From: Hirsutella rhossiliensis | Taxonomy: Eukaryota > Ascomycota > Sordariomycetes > Hypocreales > Ophiocordycipitaceae | Length of the DNA stretch: 64,000 bases | Assembly (NCBI RefSeq): GCF_020360975.1 | Contig: NW_025408677.1 | Location: 2,294,001 to 2,358,000 of the forward strand | Direction of reading: 5' to 3' | Part shown: one piece after another, positions 1 through 11,412 of the stretch | How positions within the stretch are numbered: position 1 is the stretch's first letter | How the letters are laid out: every line of letters begins with the position of its first letter | The notes under the pieces: model-generated | The model's input: only the letters and a program-made list of their open reading frames with translations | Told to the model about the DNA's origin: nothing | The model's database searches: none | Position numbers and translations under genes: made by a program

Positions 1-1130
1 GCTATTAGTACTAGAGAAACTATAGGATTTAATAGCTTTCGACTATATTATAAAGCTACTACCGTTAAAAGAACCTATAACTAACGTTAAGTACGATAGT
101 ATATTCGTTATTACCGATAGATTAACGAAGTATAGATACTTTTTACCGTATAAAGAAGTAAGTAATATAAAAGAGCTAGTATATATATTCCTATAAATAA
201 TTATTAGCAATTATAGACTACTAAATAAGATTATCTTTAATAAAGGAAGTACGTTTATAGCTAAATTTTAGTAAGCTCTTATAGTATAATTAAGGACGAA
301 ATATAAGCTTAGCATAGCTTATTACCTATAAATAGATAGATAAACGGAACGACTTAACTAAACGCTTAAATAATATTTACGATACTATATTAGCTATAAA
401 TAAAACAATTAAGTTAAATAGCTACTAATAGCGTAACTAGCTTATAATAGCTTAGTTATAGAAATAACTAAGCTCTTACTAGTATACGCTAATTATAAAT
501 ATAACCTAGAAGTATTTAAGGTTACTCGATAAGGACTATAAGCGGAACGAGCGATACTATAAGTAGATTAGCTATAAAAATTATATAAAGAAATATAATA
601 AGAACTTTAATTCGTTAGAGAACGAATATCTACTTACTATAATCGGAAAAGATTATAGGGACTAATCTTTTAAGAGGGGGATATAGTGTACCTTATATAA
701 CGAAATATTAAAATAAAACGACTAAGCAATAAATTAGATTTTAAGAAACTTAGACCGTTTAAGGTTAAAAAAACCATTTTAAAAGTTAACTACGAACTTT
801 CGCTATTAATAATAATATAGATATACCTAATATTTTATATCTTATTATTAGAACTAGCGCTATAAAACGCTAAACTATAGAAAAAAATCAAAGTTAATAA
901 CGATTAAGAATATAAAGTAAAATAAATACTAGATATAAGAAAATAAGGTTAGTAATAAGAATACCTTATTAAGTAAAAGGGATATAGACTAAAGGAAAAT
1001 ACCTAGGAACTACTTAAGTACTTAACCTACTATAGTTCTCTACTCCGATAGTTCTACTAGGCGAACCCTTACTTAGAAATATAAGGTTACTAAGAATAGC
1101 ATCCTAGTCTAATACGTCTAAGGCACTAAA
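1..1130 (+). pseudogene. gypsy A pol C-terminus: integrase core plus chromodomain
   Basis: The + strand frame reads through the retroviral-type integrase catalytic core. The first Asp lies in a V-I-T-D-R-L-T-K-Y stretch near 105-130. The second Asp is changed to Asn (N-K-G-S-T-F, near 238-255), as RIP would do. The catalytic Glu survives in T-E-R-L-N near 343-357. A linker follows, then near 900-1020 a chromodomain-like segment (E-Y-K-V, Q-I-L-D, Y-L-I-K-Q-K-G-Y). In intact relatives such a domain steers integration to modified histones. All interruptions are TAG/TAA where Gln or Trp is expected, so the gene is dead. Identification as Ty3/gypsy integrase is firm. Confidence 0.88.
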
Positions 1131-1662
1131 CGATTAAACCTCGCTAATAGCAATAGTTTCCTTATTTAATAAATAAACTAATTCGTCTCGAGAAGAACGC
1201 GTTATACTATCTTCTTTATTAATAGCTTATATACCCCGCTAAAATAACTTACTACCTCGGTCCTTTAGGAAACGCTTTTATTTCCTAATCCGAGCTAAGC
1301 GAGCTATCGCTTCCTCTAACGCTTCTTTTACTTTCCGTTCGTCTAAATTAATCTTTTACTATTAATTTATAATATAACGAACTAGAAAAAGAAGGAATAT
1401 TAGTAAAAAAGAACGATAGGGAAGGAAAGGGATAAAATAAATAGGCGGACGCTATATTGCACTTATTATAAGAACGGCCTATAGAGGTATATTTAGAATA
1501 CCGATTAAAACGCTCGCCGACTTTATAAGTTAGGCCTAACCGAAAATAACGGGAGCAAGGTATAATTTCGATACCGTAGATCTCGGTCTAGGATACTAGC
1601 TCTAATCGTTAACGCGATTTATCGGAATTACGAGAACGGGATTTTTAAATACGACTAAATAT
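1100..1662 (-). pseudogene. Antisense six-Cys (Zn2Cys6-like) ORF of gypsy A
   Basis: A frame on the strand opposite to pol, lying between the chromodomain and the 3' LTR. The likely start codon is at 1662-1660, now ATA where ATG is expected. At 1557-1468 (complement) six Cys positions, four of them now TAT/Tyr by the RIP-type TG to TA change, show spacing CX2CX6CX8CX2CX6C. This fits the fungal Zn2Cys6 consensus. The N-terminus (N-S-start, S-R-I, K-x-R-S-R) aligns with the equivalent ORF of element B despite strong divergence elsewhere. The distal end is uncertain. Function is unknown; a DNA-binding or regulatory protein encoded by the element is an inference. Confidence 0.55.
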
Positions 1663-1778
1663 ACTATTAGTAGCATATCCCGAAAGGATAAAGGAATAAG
1701 GAACGATATACTTACGTACGACGCGATAAGGGTATATTTATATACGGCGGCTAAGGTAGTAGGTCTTAAGGGCAAGAC

Positions 1779-1798
1779 TAAAAGGAGGGGAGGCATCC
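1779..1798 (+). other. Polypurine tract of gypsy A
   Basis: A purine-rich run (aaaaggaggggaggc) directly upstream of the 3' LTR, the usual primer site for plus-strand DNA synthesis. The equivalent in element B is the complement of 2926-2945. Confidence 0.75.
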
Positions 1799-2262
1799 TA
1801 TTACGACTATAGTCTAGTAAACCGCGGGGACTAGTATATATTACGAGGATACGTAACGTAGGAAGTAAGGAATATTAAACGGACCGATGGGCTAATTAAG
1901 TTTAGAGCGACGGGTTACTTTAGCGCTTTGACGCTCTATAGCTAGATCGTAAGATCGCTCTAGCGCCCTAGCGCTCTTAGGCGATAGGATTACTAAGTGC
2001 TCTCGGCGATCTAAGAAAGCTCTTGAGATATATAAGGAAAGAACGGAATACTCCTTTAAATAGATAGCTCGATAGCTTTTAATATAGATCTTTATTACGA
2101 TTCTATCTCTAATTCTAATTACCTAGTTATAGTCTACGGTCTACGACCTCCGACTTATTACTAACGTAATATACTTATTATTGCTTAGACCACGCCCTAT
2201 TATATCTACTAATATAAACCCCTCGATAGGTTTATCCCTTAGGAATAACACCGGTCGTTATA
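1799..2262 (+). repeat. 3' LTR of gypsy A (464 bp)
   Basis: Begins TATTACGAC and ends GGTCGTTATA, i.e. RIP-altered TG...CA ends with inverted termini. Its distal half (about 2040-2262) is the inverse complement of 2476-2700 in the element B LTR. Its proximal half is unrelated to B but matches the solo LTR at 26318-26801. The U5/R part is therefore shared and the U3 part differs between the two families. Confidence 0.88.
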
Positions 2263-2475
2263 ATAAGGGCGCGGGGTTAAGGTAAATAATAAGCTCGCGG
2301 CGCTTATTAATTAGCGTATAGTAGTCGGTACGCTTAACTTAGTATATTATTAAGCGGTCGCTAATAAAAAGGTTAGATAAAACTTACGATAGTAGACTTT
2401 TATATACCTATAGTCCTAAAGGACTTATAATAAGCCGTCTTAGTAGCGTTAAAAGCCTTAGCTAAATATTATATT
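2263..2475 (-). pseudogene. Unidentified ORF, C-terminal fragment
   Basis: Older sequence trapped between gypsy A and gypsy B. On the - strand it continues, across the element B insertion, the frame that ends at 10332. The joined frame reads through here with only TAG/TAA stops. I do not recognise the product. The ORF was already cut by gypsy A at 2262, so its end lies beyond the window. Confidence 0.4.
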
Positions 2476-2925
2476 TATAATAACCGGTGTTATTCCTAAG
2501 GGATAAACCTATCGAGGGGTTTATATTAGCAGATATAATAGGGCGTGGTCTAAGTAATAAAAAGTATATTACGTTAGTAATAAGTCGGAGGTCGTAGACT
2601 ATAGACTATAACTAGGTAATCGGAATTAGAGATAAAATCGTAATAAAGATCGGTGTTAAAAGCTAGAGAGCTATCTATCTAAAGGAGTAAAAGTAGGTAG
2701 CTATATATACCTATAGAGACTATCCTTAGATTATAGGCCTAGCTATAATCCCTAACGTTAGATCGTATAGAGCATAGTAATCCTATTAATCCTAGATTAC
2801 TTAGATCTCTACGATCCCCTCGATCTTATATCCGTTAAATAGTCGTGCCGACTATTTATCCGTTAGACCGTATTACGTACTTAACGCGGTCGACCGTTAG
2901 CGGCCTAGTAGCCGTGGTCGTAATA
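2476..2925 (-). repeat. 3' LTR of gypsy B (450 bp)
   Basis: Nearly identical to 9877-10326, with differences mostly C/T or G/A. The termini TATAA(C/T)(G/A)ACC and GGTCGTAATA are inverted copies of each other with RIP-altered TG/CA ends. Confidence 0.92.
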
Positions 2926-3067
2926 CGATATCTCCCCTCCTTTTAGTCTTATCCGTAAGACCTACTATAGCTGCCTTAGCCGCCGTATATAAATATACCC
3001 TTATCGCGTCGTGCGTAAGTATATCGTTCCTTGTTTCTTTATCTTTTTAGGATATGCTGCTAATAGT

Positions 3068-3745
3068 ATGTCTAGTCGTATACTAAAAAATCGTTCCCGA
3101 AAAGCCTCTAAGCGCGCTACTCTTACTAAATATATCGACTTAAGTAGAGATCCTACCGATATACTATATACTCGATGCTTTAAGGCAAAGAAGACGAATT
3201 ATTGGATAGCCGAAAATTCTTCGCGCTATAATAATTATATTGCTAGTAGTCGTCCCTATTATAATAGTATTTTAGTAGCCTCTTCTTATAAGTATCTTCT
3301 AATTCTTTCTACGTATAGTAGCTAATGTATTTCTTCTAGTAACTAAATTATTAGCGGAGCAGCGTAGGCTATATTCCGAAGAGGAGGAAGCTAGGGAAGC
3401 CTTATTAGAGCTTTAGGCGTAGCTTATAAACCTTTAGTCGTAAATATCTATCGCCGTTAATCGTTTAGCTCGTATCTAGAAGATTCGAAATCGTGCGAAG
3501 GAAAAGAGTTCTAAGTTATTTCGTCGTAGTATCTAAGAAGTAGATACCGAGGATAGCGTTTTACCTACGCTCGATACGCATAAGCATTAGGTAGTAAATA
3601 ATTTATAATCGTTAGGCGTTCCTAACGAGGCGAATTAGTCCTCGTTCGGTATTAGCGAGGAGTTTACGGATCTTAGTCCTTTAATCCCTCCTAAACCTTC
3701 TAGTAAAATTATCGAAGTAGAGAGCTATAGTAGGTTAAGTGCTTA
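3068..3745 (+). pseudogene. Antisense six-Cys (Zn2Cys6-like) ORF of gypsy B
   Basis: Opposite in strand to the gypsy B pol gene and tail to tail with it. An ATG at 3068 starts a frame of about 225 codons, open for the first 85 and then broken only by TAA/TAG. The first part is basic (S-R-K-A-S-K-R). At 3167-3259 a cluster spaced CX2CX7CX8CX2CX6C is seen, with one Cys kept and five now TAT/Tyr. A Leu/Ile-rich, probably coiled-coil segment follows (about 3400-3510), then a Ser/Pro-rich tail. This layout resembles fungal Zn2Cys6 regulators. An upstream GTG at 3011 extends the frame, but the alignment with element A favours 3068. The product is unknown; transcription from the nearby LTR in antisense is inference. 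Confidence 0.6.
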
Positions 3746-6700
3746 AGTAGTTTCTAGGTATTTTCCTTTAGTCTATATCCCTTCTACTTAATAAGGTATT
3801 CTTATTACTAACTTTATTTTCTTATATCTAGTATTTATTCTACTTTATATTCTTAATCGTCGTCGACTTCGATTTTTTCCTATAGTTTAGCGTTTTATAG
3901 CGCTAGTTTTAATAATAAGATATAAAATATTAGGTATATCCGTATTATTATTAGTAGCGAAAGTTTATAGTTAACTTTTAAAATAGCTTTCTTAACCTTA
4001 AACGGTCTAAGTTTCTTAAAATCTAATTTATTGCTTAGTCGTTTTATTTTAATATTTCGTCGTACGAGGTAGACTATATCTCCCTCTTAAAAGATTAGTC
4101 CCTATAATCTTTTCCGGTTATAGTAAGTAGATATTCGTTTTCTAATAAATTAAAGTTCTTATTATATTTCTTTATATAATTTTCGTAGCTAATCTACTTA
4201 TAGTATCGCTTATTCCGCTTATAGTCCTTATTAAGTAACCTTAAATACTTCTAGGTTATATCTATAATTAGCGTATACTAGTAAGAGCTTAGTTATTTCT
4301 ATAACTAAGCTATTATAAGCTAGTTACGCTATTAGTAGCTATTTAACCTAATTGTTTTATTTATAGCTAATATAGTATCGTAAATATTATTTAAGCGTTT
4401 AGTTAAATCGTTTTATTTATCTATCCGTTTATAGGTAATAAGCTATACTAAGCTTATATTTCGTCCCTAATTATACTATAAGAGCTTGCTAAAATTTAGC
4501 TATAAACGTACTTCCTCTATTAAAGATAATCTCGTTCGGTAGTCTATAATTACTAATAATTATTCGTAGGAATATATATACTAGCTCTTCTATATTACTT
4601 ACTTCTTTATACGGTAAAAAGTATCTATACTTCGTTAATCTATTAGTAATAACGAATATACTATTATACTTAACGTTAGTTATAGGTTCTTTTAACGGTA
4701 GTAGCTTTATAATATAGTCGAAAGCTATTAAATCCTATAGTTTCTCTAGTACTAATAGCGGTTATAATTCTCCGTATAGTTTATATCGTTTAGCTTTACT
4801 TTATACGTAAAGTTTATATTCTTTAATAACTTATTATACTACTTCCTTAAGCTATAGGAAGTTATATTATCGTTTAATCTATTTTATTATTCTTTAGATT
4901 CCTTAGTATCTATATATTAGATATTCGTATATATCTTATATAACTTTATCTTATAATTTTAGTAGTATCTAGATTTTATTTTTATATATTAGAACTTCTA
5001 AATATTCTATATTGTATTTATTTAGTACTTTATATTCTTTTATCTATTTTAGGATCTTTTAGTAAGTCGAGTCGTTAAGTTATACTTTAAATATTATATT
5101 TAGCTATCGTTACTAGTAGTTCCCGTTTTCGTTAATTTCTAGGAGTTATCCTTTCGCTATAAGTACTCCTATATCGTAGTTACTTCGTCGACTAAGGGCA
5201 TTAGCTCGACCGTTTTCTATTCCTTTTCTATAGATTATTTCGTAGTTAAATTCTAATAAGTATTCGGCTTATTAGATCTATCGTCCGTTTAACTATTATA
5301 TTATTATAAAGTATAAGATATTCTTATAATCTATATAGACCTTAACTTTATATTTACTTCTGAGAAGGTAGTATCGAAATTCCTTAAAAGCTTAAATAAT
5401 TATAAGGAATTCTTTATTATAGATAGGGTAATTAAGTTCTACGCTATATAGCTTCTTCGAATAGAATATAATTAGTCGTAGTTTTCCTTTATTATCTTTT
5501 TATCCGATTTATACTCTTAGAGTAAAGTCTAATATATTAGTTTCGAGTTCGATTTATTATTCTAAATCGAAGGTAGTTAAGACTAGTTCTTATATAATCG
5601 TAGTCTTAATATATTCGAAAGCTTCGTTAGCTTTATCGTCCTATATAAATCCTTTTTCCTTCTTCGTTAAGTTATATAGTAGTGCTATAATCTTTCTAAA
5701 ATCTTTAATAAATCGTTAGTAGTAATTTATAAATCCTAGGAAACTTTATACGTCCTTAACGTTCTTTAGCGTTAGCTATTCTTTAACTAAGTTAATCTTA
5801 TCTTATTATATTTATATCTCTCTTAGTAAGATTATATATCCGAGGAAGTCTACTTCCTATATATAGAACTTACTTTTCTTTAGTTTAACTAGTAACTTCG
5901 TATTCTAAAGTACGCGGAGTACCTTATAGATATATTCCTTATATTCTTCTAGGGTATCTAAGAAGATTAGGATATTATCTAGGTATACTACTATAAAGAT
6001 ATTTAAGTATTTGCGTAGGATATTATTAATTATCCGTTAGAAGGTAGCTAGTATATTTATAAGTCTAAATAGTATTACTAGATATTTAAATAGTCTAAAT
6101 TTCGTTTTAAAGGCTATTATCTATTTATATCCCTTCTTTATATATATTAAGTTATAGGCGCTTTTAAGATCGAGGGCTATAAACTATTTTTTACTATATA
6201 GTCGATCTCGTAGTTCCGATATAAGCGGTAATAGTATTCGGTCCTTTATTATAATATCGTTTAGGCGTCTATAGTTAATAACTAGTCGTAGCTTACCGTT
6301 TTTCTTTAGAATAAATATAACTAGGTAGCTTACTTTAGATATTAATATTTATATATATCCTTTTCATAGATTCTTATTAAGGTAGTCGCGTAGCGTTTAT
6401 AGTTGCTTTTCGTTTAAGTTATAGATCTTATAGAACGTTAGCGTTATTCTATCCTTAAGATAAATTTCGTAGTCCTATTAGCTATATTTAGGTAACCCTA
6501 TCTTAAGTTCTTCTTTAAAGAGTTTATCGTATTTCCGGTATTCCTAGGGGATATTCTTTATTCTATCTTATAGGCTTTATTCTTTCTTTTAAGAGCTGGT
6601 TTCTCTTAACTTAAGCTCTTTATTAATTTATTTAAGGTCTTTCCTTAAAGTAGTAATAACTCTTTAGATCTTTATATTATATCCTTTATTCTATTTATAT

Positions 6701-7330
6701 CGGATGCTAGGTTATATAGCCGTATTAGTTAGTATATAGGTCTTATTAGTCGATTTTATTATATCCGCTAGTTTAGTTGCTGTTTTCGTTTATATCGCTA
6801 AAGCCTATAATAATTTACTTAAACGGTTATCCCTTTTATCCTATTTAGTAGCTAAATTATCGTAAAATTTTACTTTCTTTTAAATCTACTAGTCCTAGAA
6901 ACTTATGTCTTTGTTCTAATATAGCTAGCTAGTTTTCTAGTTAATTAGTAGGTTGCTCTCCTATAGCTATAGAAGTCCTAATATAAGGTCGTATTCTTTA
7001 ATATCTATAATATCGAAGTTAACTCGTTTATCGTAGCCCTAGATATTAATATCGAGGTAATTAATCTCTATATTAATAATTCCGTTATTATAGTTAAAGG
7101 CCTCTCCTTCGATATTCGTAAGTTTATATAGATCTTTCTTATATCTTTATATAAGTCGGTAATAATTAATAACTCTAGGTAAAACGTAATTGCCTATTGC
7201 GCCGTAGTCTAAAAGTATACGTATATAATATCCCGCGATTTAGATATCTAATACTATTTAGTCGCTATAGCTTGCCGTTGCTATATATAGGGTCCTTAGA
7301 TCTTATTATATCGTGCTAATCTATAGCCCT
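3730..7330 (-). pseudogene. gypsy B pol: protease, RT, RNase H, integrase, chromodomain
   Basis: Read leftward. The protease active site appears as D-Y-G-A (complement of 7199-7210; Tyr from an original Cys or Ser is likely). The reverse transcriptase catalytic box is Y-L-D-N (complement of 5968-6000), where the second Asp has become Asn. RNase H follows around 5450-5200 and the integrase core at about 5000-4200, colinear with gypsy A 1-700. The chromodomain lies at about 3880-3770. Lost Asp and Cys residues and TAG/TAA at Gln/Trp positions all fit RIP. Domain order PR-RT-RH-IN defines Ty3/gypsy. Confidence 0.88.
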
Positions 7331-8599
7331 TTTATAGATAGTATACCTTATTTTTTACTTAGTCCTTATTCGTTTCGTCTATATATTCTTCTTCGATTTA
7401 TTACTAGTATCGTTTCTTTATTCTTTTATTGCGTTAAGTTATTATTTAACTTAAGAGGCTAACTTCTTATAACTAGTCGAAGATTTCTTATTTCTCGACG
7501 CTATATCGTTTATACTAAGTCGCTTCGTAGTTAATTACGTGGTTTATATTATAATTCTATTCGTTTTTATACTAAAGGTCGAGTTTTCGTTCTATATCTT
7601 TTTATTTTTTGCGTAGTATTTCTATATCGATTTTTCCTTAGTCGAATATAGCTTATAGCCTTCGTACGTATTACTAATAATCTTTTAGTATACCGTTATA
7701 TCGTTTATACTATACTTATGCTTTTTCGTATTTATAAACTCTATAGTTTAGGTATACGTATTTATTATAATCTTCTTTATTATATTTAATTTATTACGTA
7801 AGTCTTTAAAAGATTAATAGTTTAGATACCTTAGAGTAAGTAGCGCTATACTATTCCTCTATTTTAGTATATTTATAGATTTTATATATCTCTAAAAGAC
7901 ATCTCGTTAATAAACCGTAATTATCGCGGTATTTAAGTAGCGTGCTATAATTAGGTTCTAATAATATAACTTAGTCGTTCGGGTAGCGTTAATCGATTTT
8001 CTAGTAGTCTAGTTCTATACTTAGGTAGGGTTTCGAAAGTACTTATCCCTTAAATTTAACCGGGAAAGCGTTATATTATGCCTTTATCTAGAAGTATATT
8101 ATATAATCTAGGTAAACGTATAATATCTATAAAATATACTTATAGTACTTATAAGTAAGTAGTATTTATAGATCGTCTCTAAATTCTCCTTATAGTTACT
8201 ATTCTCGTTATAGAGCTATAAAGGTATTAACTATAGCGATAGCTATAGCGTAGTCTCCTCTACGTAGTGCCGGTTAATATTAAATTAATATAGCTTATTA
8301 GTTTTCCGTAAGAATTTAAAGTATTTATTAGGTTCTAATTTTAAGTATTTCTTTAAATTCTTTAATGTATAGAGCGTATTCTCTAATCGTAGCGTTTTCC
8401 CTTAGTAGTAAGGGTAGTAGTACGAGTTCGTTCTTATCTTCCGTTTCTCTAAGTATTTCTTATTCTTTAGAGCTTATATCGTCGATACTTCGTTATTCCT
8501 CTTTAGGTAGTTATCTAAGTTTCGTAAGTATAAGGGCTATATCTATATCTTCTTTATTATATTACTTATAGACTACCTATCGTTATTATTAATCTTTAT

Positions 8600-9850
8600 T
8601 TCGTATATCCTCCTAGAATTATTTGCCGTTCTTCCTAATCTAGTCTTAAGAGACTCCTTTAAGATAGGGGTATTTTAGTTCTACGAATTTAACTTATTTC
8701 TATATTTTAGGATCCCTTTATTATATTATTATAAGGGTCTTCTTTAAGGGCTTTAGGAACTATTTAGTACCGTTCTTATCGCTTAAGTATACTATATACT
8801 CGTCGTCGTAGTATATAGTCTAACTAAGGAGTTTATACTTTAGTTCCTATCTATTAGTAGCGTTTAGGTATTTCTTACCTTCTAGGGCTAGTGCTTAGTA
8901 GGTTTTCTTCTCTTTACGAGGTTATTTATATTCTTTAAAGTAATATCTAAGTTTCCTATAGTTAAAATACTTTCCTTTACTTTTCTATATTATATCTAGA
9001 TCTATCCTACCTAGGTTAGTTATATAGGCGTAGGTAATAGGAGTTTCGCGCTTCTTTTTATAATTAGCGCGTTAGTTAAAGTTATTCCTATAGGAAGGGT
9101 TCTAGTTTCCTCTTCCTTATTTCTTTTCTTAGCGTCGCGCGTACTATCTATCGTCGATTCGTACTACTATAGTAATATAGTCTAAGAGGTTATTAGGTCG
9201 ATTTTCCTTATAGAGCTCGTCCTTAACTTCTTCTTTAAGCCTATTATAGAATCGTAATATAAGAGGTTCGTCGTCCTAATTAAGCTTTAAGGTAACTTAA
9301 CGGAACTTCGTAGTATAATCCGATACTAAGATTCTTTATTAGAGTTCTCGAAGTTTTTATTTAGCTTCTTATTCCTCGTCGGTTATTCCGAATACCTTTA
9401 TAATAGCTTCTTTAAATCCTTAGAAACTAGCAAAGACTTTATCTATTTCGTTATCTCGTCGCGCTAGTTAGTTATCGAGAAAGTCCCTTATAATAGGTCC
9501 GAACTAAGCGAGTACCGTTCTAGATAAATAATTTCCTACGTAGAGTACCTTTTCGACTAAGTCCGAGAGTTTAGTAAGGTAAAACTAGTAGTAGGCCTTA
9601 AGTTAGGTAAGAAAGTCTTAAAGCGTGCCGTAAGTACCGTCGAATAGTCCTAGCTATTTTAGTTTAACTACTTCTCCGAGGTCCCTAACTTATCCGTTGC
9701 CTCCTCCGTTCCTAAGTAACTATACCTTATATCGAAGGGCGATAATTTCGCGCATTATATCCTAAGGCGATATAGTAGCTCTAGAGTTAGTTAATCTAGT
9801 TTACTATATAGGTATATTAATAGTTACGATATTACTTAGAGTAACGCGGT
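8600..9850 (-). pseudogene. gypsy B gag with degraded zinc knuckle
   Basis: The structural protein region follows the 5' LTR. Near the complement of 8985-8935 the frame shows a CCHC zinc knuckle in which Cys and His have become Tyr (Y-F-N-Y-x4-Y-x4-Y), next to a Lys-rich stretch. The upstream part codes for a helical capsid-like region. The exact start is uncertain because ATG codons are destroyed by RIP. A short open frame at 8365-8571 on the + strand is a shadow of this coding strand. Confidence 0.7.
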
Positions 9851-9876
9851 ATTATACTAAATAAGAGCTTTTAACG

Positions 9877-10326
9877 TATAACGACCGGTGTTATTCCTAA
9901 GGGATAAACCTATCGAGGGGTTTATATTAGTAGATATAATAGGGCGTGGTCTAAGCAATAAAAAGTATATTACGTTAGTAATAAGTCGGAGGTCGTAGAC
10001 CGTAGACTATAACTAGGTAATCGGAATTAGAGATAGAATCGTAATAAAGATCGGTGTTAAAAGCTAGAGAGCTATCTATCTAAAGGAGTAAAAGTAGGTG
10101 GCTATATATACCTATAGAGACTGTCCTTAGATTATAGGCCTAGCTATGATCCCTAACGTTAGATCGTATAGAGCGTAGTAATCCTATTAATCCTAGATTA
10201 CTTAGATCTCTACGATCCCCTCGATCCTATATCCGTTAAATGGTCGTGCCGACTATTTATCCGTTAGACCGTGTTACGTGCTTAACGCGGTCGACCGTTA
10301 GCGGCCTATTAGCCGTGGTCGTAATA
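9877..10326 (-). repeat. 5' LTR of gypsy B (450 bp)
   Basis: The partner of 2476-2925, with the same length and inverted termini. It is followed on the right by the second ATATT target copy. A few CA/TG sites present here are TA in the other LTR. Confidence 0.92.
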
Positions 10327-10331
10327 ATATT

Positions 10332-11412
10332 ATAATAGCGAGATAGCGCCGATTAGCCTCCTTAAAAATAAGTACGCTTACGTTTAAGCTATCGTCCTTA
10401 GTATCCTTATTACTAGCCTTTAGCTTATTAAGCTCGCGTAGGTGCTTAATAATAGTAACTATATTAGCCCGGTTACTAGATATAAAAGTAGCGGCCTTAA
10501 GAAGGATTAGCTTATTAATTATAATATTTAAAGTTAAGGGGAAACTTACTTAGTTATAGGTCGCGGTATATCTATAGTACTACTTATAGCGCGTTAAGGA
10601 AACCCCTAAGAAAATATAACTAATCGAGAGCACCTTAATAAGTTTAAGCTTAGTTATACTATACTCCTTAACGACTATCCTAAAATAATATATATACTAG
10701 AGCTTATAAGGGATAACCTTATAGGCCTTAACTAAGCGGGCTTTAGCCTTAGATTAGGTATACTTCTTTATAAAAGCGCGACCGCCTTATACCGCCGCTT
10801 AAGTACCCTTATATCTAATACCGCCGTTCTTAGGTTCGTTAGTAAGAGGAGTTAGATCGCGGCTATCTTTATTATTACTATTATCGTTATCTTAGCCTTT
10901 ATTTAGCTAAGTATTAGGATTATTTTAGCCCTTATTCGGCTAAGCCTTATCGTTAATATTAGCTTACTTATTCTAAGGAGCGGCTTAGGCGACGACCTCT
11001 TATTAGCTAAAGCCGCCCTATTAAGACGGAGTAGCTAGGTTATTAGCACTTACCTAAGAGCGCCTAAGTACGATCTCCTCGCTAGTATTAGTATCGCTAA
11101 TAAGGGTAATAGACTTATAAGTTTCCTAGCTTATAAAGGTAAGCTTATTAGTAGTCGGAGTTAAAGTATTTAGCGAGGTAATAAGGGTATAACCCTCGCT
11201 AACGTTAGGTCTTAGACTAGAAGTCTCCTAGGACTAGGATTCCCCTATACCTTTCTTAGCTTTCTTTATTAAAAGGGAACTAACGTCGCTATAAGACTTC
11301 TAGGCCGATCGCTTACGCTTTAAGGGTAAACCCGCCGCTACCTACTCCTATATATAGTATAGGAAATTAGCGTTATAATTCTTTATCTTCTTTAGCGTAG
11401 AAGGTATTATTA
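10332..11412 (-). pseudogene. Unidentified ORF, N-terminal and central part
   Basis: A - strand frame of about 360 codons, interrupted only by TAG/TAA. The likely start is the ATA at about 11410 (an altered ATG) before P-S-T-L-K-K. The N-terminal third is basic and Ser/Thr-rich. The middle is low-complexity, Asn/Gln/Asp-rich (about 10980-10850). The last part is a helical region rich in Lys and Leu (H-L-R-E-L-N-K-L-K near 10430). The frame resumes at 2475-2263 beyond gypsy B. I do not recognise the family. A gag-like protein or ORF1 of an older element, or a host gene, are both possible. Confidence 0.5.

Larger units (their letters stand above)
1..2262 (+). mobile_element. Ty3/gypsy element A, 3' part, RIP-degraded
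   Basis: The 3' portion of a chromodomain-type Ty3/gypsy LTR retrotransposon that enters from beyond the left window edge. In order it holds the integrase core, a chromodomain, a roughly 700-bp 3' segment with an antisense Cys-rich ORF, a polypurine tract and the 3' LTR. Its coding frame is strewn with TAG/TAA at former CAR/TGG codons. It faces element B tail to tail across 213 bp of older sequence. Coding order and orientation are clear; the 5' end and its target duplication cannot be seen. Confidence 0.9.
2476..10326 (-). mobile_element. Complete Ty3/gypsy element B (7851 bp)
   Basis: A full-length - strand Ty3/gypsy retrotransposon bounded by two 450-bp LTRs and flanked by a perfect 5-bp target duplication ATATT (2471-2475 and 10327-10331). 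Order from its 5' end (right side): LTR, gag with zinc knuckle, protease, reverse transcriptase, RNase H, integrase, chromodomain, antisense Cys-rich ORF, polypurine tract, LTR. RIP stops are numerous but less dense than in element A; some TG survives around 3000-3200. It was inserted into the unidentified ORF now split at 2475/10332. Confidence 0.93.

Noticed and set aside
1602..1796. 64-codon open frame on the - strand
   Set aside because: It lies in a different frame from the conserved six-Cys antisense ORF; the matching frame in gypsy B is closed. It is open by chance in RIP-altered DNA.
8365..8571. 68-codon open frame on the + strand, Ser/Leu rich
   Set aside because: It lies opposite gypsy B gag and has Ser/Tyr/Leu composition typical of the complement of a RIPed coding strand.
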